A stretch of 64,000 bases of DNA from Kaistia algarum. GTDB taxonomy: Bacteria; Pseudomonadota; Alphaproteobacteria; Rhizobiales; Kaistiaceae. The notes beneath the pieces were generated by a model. It was not told where the DNA came from and searched no databases. It saw nothing but the letters and a program-made list of their open reading frames with translations. The stretch lies in the NCBI RefSeq assembly GCF_026343945.1, contig NZ_JAPKNJ010000001.1, positions 1,364,001 to 1,428,000 of the forward strand, given 5' to 3'. Below are positions 1 through 8,978 of the stretch, piece by piece (position 1 is the first letter of the stretch; every line of letters starts with the position of its first letter). A program made the translations under genes and the position numbers.

Positions 1-2
1 TG

Positions 3-224
3 GAGGCGCTGTTCCGCCGGGGCTTCCGCAGCTTTGATTTCACCATCGGCGACTATGCCTATAAGCGCGGCTTCGAAGTCGCCCGCATCCCGCTTGCCAT
101 GGTCGAGGAACCGCTGTCGTGGCGGGCATGGCCCAGGGTCGGTTATTCCAGCGCCAAGACCTATGTGAAGCGCCACCCCGCGATTGCCCGCCTCGTCCGC
201 CGGGCATTTCGCCGCGCCGCCTGA
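3..224 (+). CDS. GNAT N-acetyltransferase, CelD/BcsL-like, C-terminal part (5' truncated)
   Basis: The frame is open from the first base and ends at a TGA, giving the last 73 residues of a protein that begins outside the window. The segment with FDFTIGDYAYK followed by a basic C-terminus is what I expect at the end of the acetyltransferase domain of CelD/BcsL-type proteins, which occur in cellulose and exopolysaccharide gene clusters. The neighbouring flippase, polymerase and glycosyltransferases support a role in modifying or making an extracellular polysaccharide. It is convergent with the flippase gene, with only 8 bp between the two stop codons. The substrate cannot be told from this fragment. 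Confidence 0.7.
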   Translation, partial: EALFRRGFRSFDFTIGDYAYKRGFEVARIPLAMVEEPLSWRAWPRVGYSSAKTYVKRHPAIARLVRRAFRRAA

Positions 225-232
225 AGCGCCCG

Positions 233-1675
233 CTACACGGAAACGGCGCGGCCCGCGAGTCGGCGGCCGAGGATCGCCCGGACTTCGCCGGCATAGGCAA
301 GTGCGATCGCCGCCGCATAAACCGCCATGCCGATCAGGATGGTCAGCACCAGCCCGACAATCGTCGTCGCGGCCGGCAGCAGCAGGAGGGCGCCGGTCAT
401 CGCCGCCGTCGAGGCCAGCACCTTACCGAGGTCGAGCAGCGGTAGGGTGAAGTCCATCCGCCGGGCCAGAGCGAGGCTCACCAGGGTCGCCAGCGCCGAA
501 CCGGTCGCATTGCCGATGACGCCGCCGACCGGTCCGTGGAAGACAAGTCCGATGACTGTGAAGGCGATCGTGGCGGCGATTTCGACGACGTCGACGATCG
601 CGGCATAGCCAATCCGTCGCTCCAGCACGAAGAGCTGGTCGGTGACGTGGACATGCAGGAAGCGCAACGCGCCGGCCATCGCCGAAAGGCCGAGAATTGC
701 CCGCGTCGTCTCCCGGTAGGGTTCGGCGATCAGAAGATCCGTCGCCGCCCCTCCCACGATCATAAGGCCCGCGACCGTCGGCGCCAGGACGCCAATCAGC
801 AGCGCCGCATTGCTGGAGAGCTGCGCCATCGCCTCGCTGCGCCGACCGTCGTTCAGAAGGCGCGCGGCGATCGGGAAGGCCGCGGCGGCGACCAGCATGC
901 TGCCAAACGAGGCGCAGCGCCGGCCGAGACCCCAGCCCACCGCCATCAGGCCGAAGGCCGCCGCGCCGGACATGTGTTCGACGATGTAGCGGAAATTGTT
1001 CTCGGCGACCCAGCCAAGCCCGAACAGCATCAGGATCGGCCCGCCATAGCTGACGGCATGGCGAATGAATTCGCCATGGATGCGCTTCGGGACGATGGAG
1101 ACGCCGATCATCGGCGCGGCGATCAACGTGGCGACCGCCTGCGCGATGCCATAGCCGAGCAGAAGCATTTCGGCCGTCGGGGCGACGGTTTCCAAGAGCA
1201 GGAGACCGAGGCCGAAGCCGAGCACCGGGCCGCCGACCTGAAGAACCGTATAGGCCAGGATGTTGGACTGCGCCCGCGCACGCTCCGAATAATGAGCGTT
1301 CGTGCCCCGGCTGGCGAAGAACAGCCCGACGATGCCGATGCTGGCGATCGAGAACGTGCCGGCTCCGAAGATCGCGACCGAACCGGCAGCGGCGAGGAGG
1401 CTCAGCGGCAGCGACAGCGCGACCACCGCCGCCTCGGTGTGGAGATAATCGGCGCGCTCGCGCTTGCCCCGCTCGAACGGCATGAAGCGCAGCGCATAGA
1501 TCGAGAACCAGGAGAGCGTCAGCAAATTGACGAATTCCTGCGTTGCCGTGACGAGGACGAAGGAACCCATCTCGTGCGGCGGCAACCAATAGGTCCACAC
1601 CACCATGGAGAGAAGCTGGAAGGCGGGCGAGAGAACCTGCGCCGGCAAATAGCGCAGCGTCTGGCGGATCAGCAT
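233..1675 (-). CDS. polysaccharide flippase (Wzx/MATE-like membrane protein)
   Basis: A 480-residue, strongly hydrophobic protein with about 12-14 predicted membrane segments spread over its length, beginning with a short amphipathic stretch (MLIRQTLRYLPAQ) typical of Wzx-type flippases. It probably moves lipid-linked repeat units across the inner membrane for exopolysaccharide assembly. Its start overlaps the end of the upstream VpsF-like gene by 7 bp, so the acyltransferase, VpsF-like and flippase genes form one minus-strand, translationally coupled operon. The family is assigned from overall hydropathy and context more than from single diagnostic residues. Confidence 0.8.
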   Translation of the reverse strand: MLIRQTLRYLPAQVLSPAFQLLSMVVWTYWLPPHEMGSFVLVTATQEFVNLLTLSWFSIYALRFMPFERGKRERADYLHTEAAVVALSLPLSLLAAAGSVAIFGAGTFSIASIGIVGLFFASRGTNAHYSERARAQSNILAYTVLQVGGPVLGFGLGLLLLETVAPTAEMLLLGYGIAQAVATLIAAPMIGVSIVPKRIHGEFIRHAVSYGGPILMLFGLGWVAENNFRYIVEHMSGAAAFGLMAVGWGLGRRCASFGSMLVAAAAFPIAARLLNDGRRSEAMAQLSSNAALLIGVLAPTVAGLMIVGGAATDLLIAEPYRETTRAILGLSAMAGALRFLHVHVTDQLFVLERRIGYAAIVDVVEIAATIAFTVIGLVFHGPVGGVIGNATGSALATLVSLALARRMDFTLPLLDLGKVLASTAAMTGALLLLPAATTIVGLVLTILIGMAVYAAAIALAYAGEVRAILGRRLAGRAVSV

Positions 1676-2967
1676 GGTCGCAGCGCTCCCGGCGCGGATG
1701 GCAGGAAGCGCCGCCCAAGGAAGAGCAGCAGCATCGCCGTGATCATGGCGAGGTCGATCGTCTTGTTGGCGATGCCGGTCGAGGTCGACGAGACGGCGAA
1801 ATAATAGCCGAGCGGCAGCAGCGCCGAGATGCCGACGGCCCGTACGATCTCGGCCGAAAAGGCGAACAAGCCCAAGAAGAAGAGGATCGTGGTCACCGCG
1901 CCGTAATAGGCGAAGAAGGCGACTACGAAGCTCTCGATCGCGATAGCCAGATCGAGTCGTTGCTGATTGGCGGCGATGTGCTTGAGGTCGGGCGCGAAGA
2001 GATAGTCGTGCCAGCTTGTGCCGTCGAAGACGTGGAACATAGCGACGCGGGTGTCGGCGCTGCCATAGTCGTTCTGGAAGCGATCGAGGAAGCTGTCGAG
2101 AAAGCCGCCGAGGATGGCGAGCGTGCCGAGCGTGCCCACCAGCGTCACCGCGACCGTGATGGTGAGCACGGCACGACGCGAAAAGCGCCGTCCCGAAAGC
2201 GCGCCGAGCCCGGCGAAGGCGGCCCTCGCCGCGAGCAGGCCAAGCACGACAACCGTCGCGGCGCGGCCACCGAACGCCGCCATCGCCCCGATATTGAAGA
2301 CGATCAGGAAGGCGCGCAGGCGGATGTCGAACCGCCGCCCACCGCGACCTGACAGCACCAGCAGATAGACGCCCGTCATGAGGGCGTTGGAGAGCGGGTG
2401 GCCGAACAAGGCCGTCGCCCGCCAGTCATAGGTGATGATCTCGGTGCCCTGGAAATAGGGCGTCAGGCGCAGGCCGGTGACATATTCGAAATAGCCGATG
2501 GCCGAATTGGCGAAGAAGATCACATGCAGCCACGTCGCCAGCCGGCTGCCGGCACGGTCGGACAGCGCGGTGATCGAGATAAACAGCGCCAGCGGCATGA
2601 CGAAGGTGTCGGCGATCGCCGACAGGGGCAGCTTCTGGACGACGACGGCCTGGAAGAAGAGCAGCAGGATGGCGAAGGCGAAGGCGACGAGGCCGGGCCG
2701 CCCGATCGCCGTGCCGGCGAGGAGACGACCCGGCCCGACGGCCGCCACGGTAAGGGCCAGCGCGGCAAGCGACAGGAAGGTCGCCGGGTGGAACTTGGCC
2801 AGCGCCGAGCCGCCGCTGACCGAATAGGGCAGCCCAATCCATTGCAGGACCTTGGACGAAACGAGGAACAGCACGAGCACAGCCAGCGTCGTCATGGCGG
2901 CCGCCAGATCCGAGAGGGTTGGCAGGGCGACCCTGAAGCCGGGTTCTCCAATCGCGCGCAGGCTCAT
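1669..2967 (-). CDS. VpsF-like polysaccharide polymerase/O-antigen-ligase-type membrane protein
   Basis: A 432-residue integral membrane protein with about 11-12 hydrophobic segments. A larger loop near residues 290-330 contains the FDGTSWHDY region, in the place where Wzy polymerases and O-antigen ligases carry their periplasmic loop. The N-terminus with SKVLQWIGLPYSVSGG resembles VpsF-family exopolysaccharide proteins. It likely polymerises or transfers the repeat unit at the periplasmic face. It overlaps the flippase start by 7 bp and its own start overlaps the acyltransferase stop as ATGA. The exact activity (polymerase or ligase) is open. Confidence 0.7.
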   Translation of the reverse strand: MSLRAIGEPGFRVALPTLSDLAAAMTTLAVLVLFLVSSKVLQWIGLPYSVSGGSALAKFHPATFLSLAALALTVAAVGPGRLLAGTAIGRPGLVAFAFAILLLFFQAVVVQKLPLSAIADTFVMPLALFISITALSDRAGSRLATWLHVIFFANSAIGYFEYVTGLRLTPYFQGTEIITYDWRATALFGHPLSNALMTGVYLLVLSGRGGRRFDIRLRAFLIVFNIGAMAAFGGRAATVVVLGLLAARAAFAGLGALSGRRFSRRAVLTITVAVTLVGTLGTLAILGGFLDSFLDRFQNDYGSADTRVAMFHVFDGTSWHDYLFAPDLKHIAANQQRLDLAIAIESFVVAFFAYYGAVTTILFFLGLFAFSAEIVRAVGISALLPLGYYFAVSSTSTGIANKTIDLAMITAMLLLFLGRRFLPSAPGALRPC

Positions 2968-4064
2968 CGCGAGGCCATCTTGATCTTAAGCCGCGGCTCG
3001 GCCCGACCCGCATCACCTTTCAGCTCGATGCCGAGCAGCAGCAGCGCGGTGGCGCGGTGGCGGATGAAGAGATGATGCAGCAAGATCGGCAGGCCGATAC
3101 CGGCGGCGAGCGCGAGCAAGAAGAAGACGCCGCGCGGCGTATCGGGATAGTGAGCCAGGATGATGCGGCGAAGGCCGGCCGTGGCGAAGACGTGGAACAG
3201 ATAGATCGAATAGGAATAGACGCCGATCCATTCGAGCCAACGGCTGCGGATCCTCACGAAGAAGAGCAGCAGGCAGACTGTAAGGCCGAGCGCGAGGCCG
3301 GCTGCCGATTGGCGGCTGAAATCGACGGCAATGCGCTGCTCGACGCTCAATATGTCGAGGACGAACAGCCCGGAAAAGACGATCCCGAGCCCGACAACCG
3401 CTGCCGTCCTGCGTCCCGGATCATCGCCGATGCTGCGGTCGAGCGAGACAAGGCGGATCAGGTGGCCGAGCAGAAAATAGGGAATCAGGTAAATCGCCGA
3501 GCCGAGAGCGAAGATGTCCGGATCGAAGGTCAGGGCGAGCAGGAAGACGAAGACCGAAACGGGTAGCAGCGCGCCCAGAACCTGAACGCGGTAAGGGCCT
3601 GCAAAAAGCGCGACAGCCAGCAGGAACGTCATGATCAGCAGCGTCGCCTGAAGATACCAATAATGCTCATAGGGAAGGACGTAGATCTTCCAGAGCGGAA
3701 TCTGGCCGGACCCAGCCGCCGTGTAGCCAAGGCTGACATAGAAGAGGGTCGAGACAACGATGAAGGGGATGCCGATCCGCCGCAATTTGCGCAGCCAGGC
3801 GACCAAGAAGTCCGAAGCGCCGTCGATCGCGGTGGAGAACACATAGCCGGAAATGAACGAGAAGAGCGGCATGCGGACATGCATGAATATCTCGGTGAAC
3901 AGCCGCCAGCCGCTGGAATCCGCAACATGCATGCCGTGATCCACATCGTTGCCGATGACGTGATAGGCGACGAGCAACACGCAGGCGAGGCCACGCAGAG
4001 CTTCCACATGGCGGGCCCTGGCCGAATTTCCGCTTCCCATTCTTGCGATCTTCCGCTCCAGCAC
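2964..4064 (-). CDS. acyltransferase family 3 membrane protein (OafA/ExoZ-like)
   Basis: A 366-residue protein with about ten membrane segments. The N-terminal RHVEALRGLACVLLVAYH matches the start of the acyltransferase-3 family, where the R-x(10)-H pair lies in the first helix. These proteins O-acetylate or otherwise acylate sugars of surface polysaccharides from the membrane. It is the first gene of the three-gene minus-strand operon and overlaps the VpsF-like gene by 4 bp. The ATG at 4064 agrees with where the conserved domain begins, since the first helix starts about 22 residues in. The acyl group and target sugar are unknown. Confidence 0.85.
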   Translation of the reverse strand: MLERKIARMGSGNSARARHVEALRGLACVLLVAYHVIGNDVDHGMHVADSSGWRLFTEIFMHVRMPLFSFISGYVFSTAIDGASDFLVAWLRKLRRIGIPFIVVSTLFYVSLGYTAAGSGQIPLWKIYVLPYEHYWYLQATLLIMTFLLAVALFAGPYRVQVLGALLPVSVFVFLLALTFDPDIFALGSAIYLIPYFLLGHLIRLVSLDRSIGDDPGRRTAAVVGLGIVFSGLFVLDILSVEQRIAVDFSRQSAAGLALGLTVCLLLFFVRIRSRWLEWIGVYSYSIYLFHVFATAGLRRIILAHYPDTPRGVFFLLALAAGIGLPILLHHLFIRHRATALLLLGIELKGDAGRAEPRLKIKMASR

Positions 4065-4156
4065 CCCTTCGATCGCCCCAGCGCAATCCTATAGTCCTCC
4101 ACGAAGGTGCCGACCAGAAAACCGGCCAATCTCAATCAAATTGTATCGATTATGTT

Positions 4157-4172
4157 GAACGACTTGTCGTTC
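4157..4172. promoter_or_regulatory. perfect inverted repeat GAACGAC-TT-GTCGTTC
   Basis: Two 7-bp arms separated by 2 bp form an exact palindrome about 90 bp upstream of the acyltransferase start. Its size and position suit a dimeric regulator. The cognate protein is not identifiable from the sequence. Confidence 0.4.
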
Positions 4173-4253
4173 TGGTGGTAGAAAATCTATAGTTACCAGA
4201 AATAAATACTTAACTATAAAGAAATCGACAACGTCTCTAGCGTTTTTCTTGGT

Positions 4254-4268
4254 TAATCAAGTGTTAAT
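4254..4268. promoter_or_regulatory. candidate CtrA-binding site (TTAA-N7-TTAA)
   Basis: TTAA at 4254-4257 and TTAA at 4265-4268 are separated by exactly 7 bases, the spacing of the alphaproteobacterial CtrA consensus TTAA-N7-TTAAC. The final C is T here. It lies 134 bp upstream of the Wzz-like gene. In such an AT-rich stretch a chance match is possible. Confidence 0.4.
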
Positions 4269-4401
4269 AAGTGGTAACATACGATCCGCGCTGCTGATAA
4301 ACATCGTTTAGGGATCGTTAATGCCAATCGGGCCATAGTCGCTATGGGTCGTCCGCTGGTTCGGCCGACGCAATCGCAACGCTCTTGCCCAACGGAACGA
4401 G

Positions 4402-6561
4402 ATGGTGGCCACGCTGTCAGGCGCGCTCGATCGGAGACTGCTTTCGGTCGGCGGGCCGATGGCGGCCGACGCGCCCTCGGACATGGTCGATCTCGGCGTC
4501 GTCTTCGGCCTGCTGCTGCGGCGCTGGTGGATTATCGCGCTCGTCGTCGCCGTCTTCCTGGGCGGTGGCCTCGCCTATGTCGCCGTCGCCACGAAGATCT
4601 ACAGCGCCACGACGCGCGTGCTGCTCGACCCGCGCGACAAGCAGATCGTGGGAACCGACCTGACCGGCCCGTCGCAGGGAACGCCAGCCGGATGGATCGA
4701 GACGCAGGTCGACCTCGTCACCGCCTTTGCAACGCTCAAGAATGTCGTGCTCGACGAGAACCTGATCGACGATCCCGAGTTCGGCGGAACCGGCCAGCCC
4801 GCGGATCTCGACGCGGTGGTGCGCTCGCTGGCAGAGCATGTGCGCGCCGAACGCACGGCGGATACCTATGTCGTCGATGTGATCGTCTCCTCCGTCTCGG
4901 CGCAGAAGGCGGCGCGGCTCTCGCTCGCCGTGGCCGAGGCCTTCATCCAGAGCTCGACGGAAGCGAAACAGAACACGGCGCGGCAGGCGAACGATCTCAT
5001 CTTGCGGCAGGTCGACGACCTGAAGGCGAAGGCCCGCGAGGCGGACCAGCGCGTGCAGCGTTATCGCGAGGAGCACGGCCTCATCCAGATCGACGGCAAG
5101 CCGGTGGACGAGCAGACGCTGGCCCAGTTGAACGAGGCGAACAATGCGGCGCGGCTGAAGGCCGACCAGTCCGAAGAGCGCTGGAGCAAGATCGACGCCC
5201 TGTCCCGGACTGGCGGCAATGATTTTGGAGCCGCACTCGACAATGTCGATTCCGGCGTGCTTGGCCGGTTGAAGCTGGAACTCGCCATCGTCCAGAAGCA
5301 GCAGGCGGAACTCGCCGACACGCTCGGAAGCCGTCATCCGAAGATGACGGCGCTCAACGCCGAAGTCGAGCGCACGCGCGGGCTGATCGTCCAGGAGCTG
5401 AAGAATCTCTCCGCCCGTGCCAAGATCGACGCCGATCTGGCGCGGTCCCAGGCGGCGGCCACGGCGACGGCGCTCGCCAGGGCGACGCAGCAGGTCAATG
5501 ACAGCAGCCAGGCGAGTGTCGAGCTGCGGGAACTGGAAGGAGACGCCGCGATCCGGCGCGACGTCTACAAGGCGTTCGTGTCGCGCGCGCAGGAGACCGG
5601 TCTCCAGGAGAATTTGCAGGTTCCTGACGTGCGGGTCATCTCGCCGGCGCAGGTCCCGCTCGTCGCCGCCCAGCCGAAGAAATCCGTCATCCTCGCTCTC
5701 TCCCTGATCGGCGGCCTCGGCTGCGGCATCTCACTGGCGCTCTATCTCGGCCGGCCGCGCCGCAGCGAAGCACCTGATATCCCGCCGGAGCGGATCGAGA
5801 AGGTGCTTTCGCCGTCGCCCCCCGAAACACTGCCGGCTGCCGAAATCATCGCGATCCTGCCCGTGCCGGCGCCGCTGGCCGGCGGCGCGCATTTGACGCC
5901 CGCGGAAGCCGCGGATGGAATGGCCGACTTCGCCGAAGGCGCCGCCGATGCGATGGATGCCCTTCTCGCCCGCCTGACCCAGCCGCAGGAGACGGATGGC
6001 CCCGTGGTGCGGCTGCTGTTCGGCACGGCCGCGCCAGGCGCCATCGCCTCCATCGCCGCAGGCCTCGCCGGAGCGGTCGCCCGCGACGGGGCCGAAACGC
6101 TTCTGGTCGATGCCAATGCCGGGGCGATCAATGCGGGAACAGCGTTGATCGGCCCCGATGTCCTTGGCGTTCTCGACGTCGAGCTCGACGGCGTTCCGAC
6201 CGGGAATATCGGCGCAAGGCTCGCCGGAACGTCGGTCGTTCTCCTGCCGGCCGCCAGCGCCGATCTCCGCCACAAGATCGCGGCGCATGGCGAGCGCCTT
6301 GCCGAGACGGTCGAGGATGTCGCCGATGGCTTCGCCCATATCGTCATCGACCTCGGCGCCGCCTGCCCGCCCGAATTGTTCCAGGCGCTGTCGCCCCTCG
6401 CCGACGACGTGCTGATGGTCGTCGATGCGGCCGAGGCTGGGCGCGAGGATATTCTGAGCATGTTCGACGATTTGCAGGCCCTGGTGCCGAACCTTCGCGG
6501 CATGATCGCCGTACGCGCGGTCCCCGTCGCCGTTGCCGATTCGGTCCGGACGCGCGGCTGA
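4402..6561 (+). CDS. Wzz/GumC/ExoP-type exopolysaccharide chain-length protein with degenerate kinase domain
   Basis: A 719-residue protein. A Wzz-type N-terminus with a first membrane segment lies near residues 35-60, then a periplasmic region rich in coiled coil with KIYSATTRVLLDPRDKQIVG early in it. A second membrane segment is near residues 429-450 and a cytoplasmic domain from about 536. That last domain aligns with bacterial tyrosine kinases (LLVDANAG in the Walker A' position) but its P-loop reads GTAAPGAIASIAAG, with no GK[ST], and no C-terminal tyrosine cluster is present. It therefore probably sets chain length and export without kinase activity. A start at Met 20 (4459) is an alternative. 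It overlaps the next gene by one base (TGATG). Confidence 0.88.
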   Translation: MVATLSGALDRRLLSVGGPMAADAPSDMVDLGVVFGLLLRRWWIIALVVAVFLGGGLAYVAVATKIYSATTRVLLDPRDKQIVGTDLTGPSQGTPAGWIETQVDLVTAFATLKNVVLDENLIDDPEFGGTGQPADLDAVVRSLAEHVRAERTADTYVVDVIVSSVSAQKAARLSLAVAEAFIQSSTEAKQNTARQANDLILRQVDDLKAKAREADQRVQRYREEHGLIQIDGKPVDEQTLAQLNEANNAARLKADQSEERWSKIDALSRTGGNDFGAALDNVDSGVLGRLKLELAIVQKQQAELADTLGSRHPKMTALNAEVERTRGLIVQELKNLSARAKIDADLARSQAAATATALARATQQVNDSSQASVELRELEGDAAIRRDVYKAFVSRAQETGLQENLQVPDVRVISPAQVPLVAAQPKKSVILALSLIGGLGCGISLALYLGRPRRSEAPDIPPERIEKVLSPSPPETLPAAEIIAILPVPAPLAGGAHLTPAEAADGMADFAEGAADAMDALLARLTQPQETDGPVVRLLFGTAAPGAIASIAAGLAGAVARDGAETLLVDANAGAINAGTALIGPDVLGVLDVELDGVPTGNIGARLAGTSVVLLPAASADLRHKIAAHGERLAETVEDVADGFAHIVIDLGAACPPELFQALSPLADDVLMVVDAAEAGREDILSMFDDLQALVPNLRGMIAVRAVPVAVADSVRTRG

Positions 6562-7616
6562 TGCCGGTGCCGCGGATCTATGTCGACGAAAGCCACCTCG
6601 GCCGTCATGTGACCGGGCTGGAGCGGATCACTCTGGAACTCTTCTCCGCCGAGGCGCTGGCACCCTTGCCGGTCGAGTCGATCCGGGCCGCTGGCCTGGC
6701 CGGCATGATCGCCGCGCAGACCATGACCCTGCCAATGCGCCTCCTCGCGAACCGCCGCGCCCTTGCGCTCTGTCCCGGCTTTCCGCCGTCGCAGCCGCTG
6801 ACGCTCTTCGGCGACCGCGTCATCCCCTATGTCCACGACAGCTTCCTGCTGACGCGGCCGCAGGATCTGAACTGGCGCGCCCGCGCCTATATGGCACCGG
6901 CCTTCGCCTTCGCGCTGAAGCGGCTGCCCTGGCTGCTGGTCAATTCGGAGACGACGCGAGCCGATATCGCGCGTTTTGCACGGCCCGATGCCGAGATTAC
7001 GCTCTATCGTCCGCAGATCCGCGACATTTTCGGGATTTCCCACCTCGCCGCGGAACGGCCGACGCCGTATGCGAGCGAGACGCTCCGCCTCATCGCCATC
7101 GGAACCGTCGAGCCGCGGAAAGACCTCGCCGCCGCCGCCGCGATCGTGGCGGCATTGAATGCGGCCGGTCGCCCGGCACATCTCGACATTGTCGGTCGCT
7201 TCGGCTGGGGCGAGGAGATCGAGACGTTGAAGCGGGCGCCGAACGTGACGCTGCATGGCTATCTCGAGCCGGACCTGGTCCGCGAGCGGATTGCCGGCGC
7301 GCATATGATGATCTCGACCTCGAAGGATGAAGGCCTCGGCCTGACATTGCTGGAGGTCCAGCATGGCGGGCTCGATGTCGTGGCGACGGACATGCCGGTG
7401 TTCCGCGAGGTTCTGGGCGCTTCCGGACTGCTGGTCGATCCGGCGCGCCCGGCCGATGCGGCGGCTGCAATCCTCGCTCGCCTCGCGACACCTGATGCAC
7501 TGAAAGACGCCGCTCGGCTGGCGCTAGCCAATGTGGCGCGCTGGAACGAGACCGCCGGCCGCGACCGCGCGACGCTGGTCGATCGCCTTTCGCGACGCCT
7601 GTCCGAGAGAGGCTGA
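6561..7616 (+). CDS. GT4-type glycosyltransferase
   Basis: A 351-residue protein with the two-lobe layout of GT-B enzymes. The C-terminal half contains IGTVEPRKDL, a GRFGWGEEIE loop and the EX7E motif in DEGLGLTLLEV, which binds the nucleotide-sugar donor in family 4. It presumably adds one sugar to the lipid-linked repeat unit at the inner face of the cytoplasmic membrane. It is coupled to the Wzz-like gene (ATG shares the last base of the TGA stop). Its own stop directly abuts the stop of the convergent GH10 gene, leaving no room for a terminator. Confidence 0.85.
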   Translation: MPVPRIYVDESHLGRHVTGLERITLELFSAEALAPLPVESIRAAGLAGMIAAQTMTLPMRLLANRRALALCPGFPPSQPLTLFGDRVIPYVHDSFLLTRPQDLNWRARAYMAPAFAFALKRLPWLLVNSETTRADIARFARPDAEITLYRPQIRDIFGISHLAAERPTPYASETLRLIAIGTVEPRKDLAAAAAIVAALNAAGRPAHLDIVGRFGWGEEIETLKRAPNVTLHGYLEPDLVRERIAGAHMMISTSKDEGLGLTLLEVQHGGLDVVATDMPVFREVLGASGLLVDPARPADAAAAILARLATPDALKDAARLALANVARWNETAGRDRATLVDRLSRRLSERG

Positions 7617-8702
7617 TCAGGCCCGCCGGCTGCCGAATGCCGCCAGCATGGCGTCGCGCGCCGGCTTCGGCTGCAGATGGTCATTGAAGGGGAGCGGGCG
7701 CGGCAATCGCGAGGCGCTCGGATGGGCTTCGAGCTCGCCGTGATAGTACCAGCTTGCCGAATCGGCGAGTTGCCAGGTGATCACCATCTTGACGGCCGGA
7801 ACCACGAGAACGGCACTCAGAAAATCGCGATAGCGCGCGGCAACCATCGCATCGCGGGCCGCCACATCACGGGGGAAGCGCGCATCGTCGATGTCCAGCT
7901 CGGTGATGTAGATGTCGACCCGCCGCGTTGCGAGTTCGGCGACGAAATCGGAGAACCCGTTGTCATCATAGGGATATTGCGGCAGCATATGCCCCTGCAG
8001 GCCGACGACGTCGAGCCGCACGCCGCGATCCTGCAGCCGATCGACCAGCTTCAGGAGCCCGGCCCGTATCGCCGCGCCGGTCTCGTCCCAGCGCTCGGTC
8101 ATCGCTTCATTCAGGACGAGGCGCACATTCGGATCGGCGGCTGCCGTGCGGCGGAAGGCGCGCTCGACATAGCCCTCGCCGAACGCTTCCAGCCACGGCC
8201 CATCGCGGAAGCCGCCGGGAAGCCCGTGGCCCGGCCAGAACGGCTCATTGACCACGTCCCAGGAATGCAGCTTTCCGGCGTAATAGCCGACCGTCTCGTC
8301 GACGTGTCGGTCGAGCGCCTTGCGCTTCTCGGCCGTAGAGAGCGCCATCAGCCAATCCGGGCGGCTCTCGTTCCAGGCCAGCGTATGGCCGCGTACGGGG
8401 ATGGGGCCCGCAAAGGCGAGGATGGCATCGGCATCGGCGGTCAGGAACTGATCGGCCTCGGGCCGCAACGCGCCGAACTTCAGGGCATAGTCGACGGTGA
8501 AGATCCCGGCCTCGCGCCGGTAGAGTGTCGCCTGCGCCGGATCCGCCAGCGTGTCGGCGGCGATGGACGTTCCAAAGACAATCCCTGCGCCACGCGCCGC
8601 TTCGGAGAGCGTCGGTTCCGCCCGGGCCTGCGCCGGTCCGGCAAGCACGGTCGCGGCCGAGCCGGCCAGCAAGGCGAGTGTCTCACGGCGGGACGGTTTC
8701 AT
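7617..8702 (-). CDS. Tat-exported glycoside hydrolase family 10 (xylanase-like)
   Basis: A 361-residue protein opening with a twin-arginine signal (SRRETLALLAG, cleavage expected near AQARA). The mature part is a full GH10 barrel: RGHTLAWN, the acid/base glutamate E153 in DVVNEP, and the nucleophile E268 in ITELDI. GH10 enzymes cleave beta-1,4-xylan and related beta-linked backbones. The gene sits inside the exopolysaccharide locus, so it may trim the cell's own polysaccharide rather than digest plant xylan. No carbohydrate-binding module is attached. The substrate in this organism is inferred, not shown. Confidence 0.88.
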   Translation of the reverse strand: MKPSRRETLALLAGSAATVLAGPAQARAEPTLSEAARGAGIVFGTSIAADTLADPAQATLYRREAGIFTVDYALKFGALRPEADQFLTADADAILAFAGPIPVRGHTLAWNESRPDWLMALSTAEKRKALDRHVDETVGYYAGKLHSWDVVNEPFWPGHGLPGGFRDGPWLEAFGEGYVERAFRRTAAADPNVRLVLNEAMTERWDETGAAIRAGLLKLVDRLQDRGVRLDVVGLQGHMLPQYPYDDNGFSDFVAELATRRVDIYITELDIDDARFPRDVAARDAMVAARYRDFLSAVLVVPAVKMVITWQLADSASWYYHGELEAHPSASRLPRPLPFNDHLQPKPARDAMLAAFGSRRA

Positions 8703-8978
8703 TCGGATTACCCTCGGCAGCTCCCCGGCAGCAATTCACAGCACCAGAGGCCAACGACTCATAGATCGAAGGTTCACATAAATCACCGGCGCCAGATCGC
8801 AATTGTCGAGACTTAGTTAATCTATCATCAACCATGTGAACGTTGATATTAAAGACGAAATCCGCTCGCTGTTCTTTTTGTAGCTCTCATCGTTAACGAC
8901 GAAACGATCCAATTTTAATCTATTCTTGCCCCAAGGGTGCGTTTGCGGTTTGACGGCAGGCGAACCAGGGCGCGAGCC

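Larger units (their letters stand above)
4065..4401. promoter_or_regulatory. AT-rich divergent promoter region of the exopolysaccharide locus
   Basis: This 337-bp gap between the acyltransferase operon and the Wzz-like gene holds no credible gene. From about 4130 to 4320 it is far richer in A+T than the coding DNA around it. It holds a perfect 7-bp inverted repeat at 4157-4172 and a TTAA-N7-TTAA motif at 4254-4268, listed separately. Divergent promoters for both operons are expected here; the exact -35/-10 elements cannot be fixed by eye. Confidence 0.6.

Noticed and set aside
5742..7364. 540-codon minus-strand open frame
   Set aside because: Antisense to the Wzz-like protein and a glycosyltransferase; composition is typical of shadow frames.
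8703..8978. Possible small RNA or small gene in the AT-rich gap between the GH10 and WecG-like genes
   Set aside because: No terminator, no ribosome site with a sensible frame and no strong folding were seen; only promoter-like AT-rich sequence.
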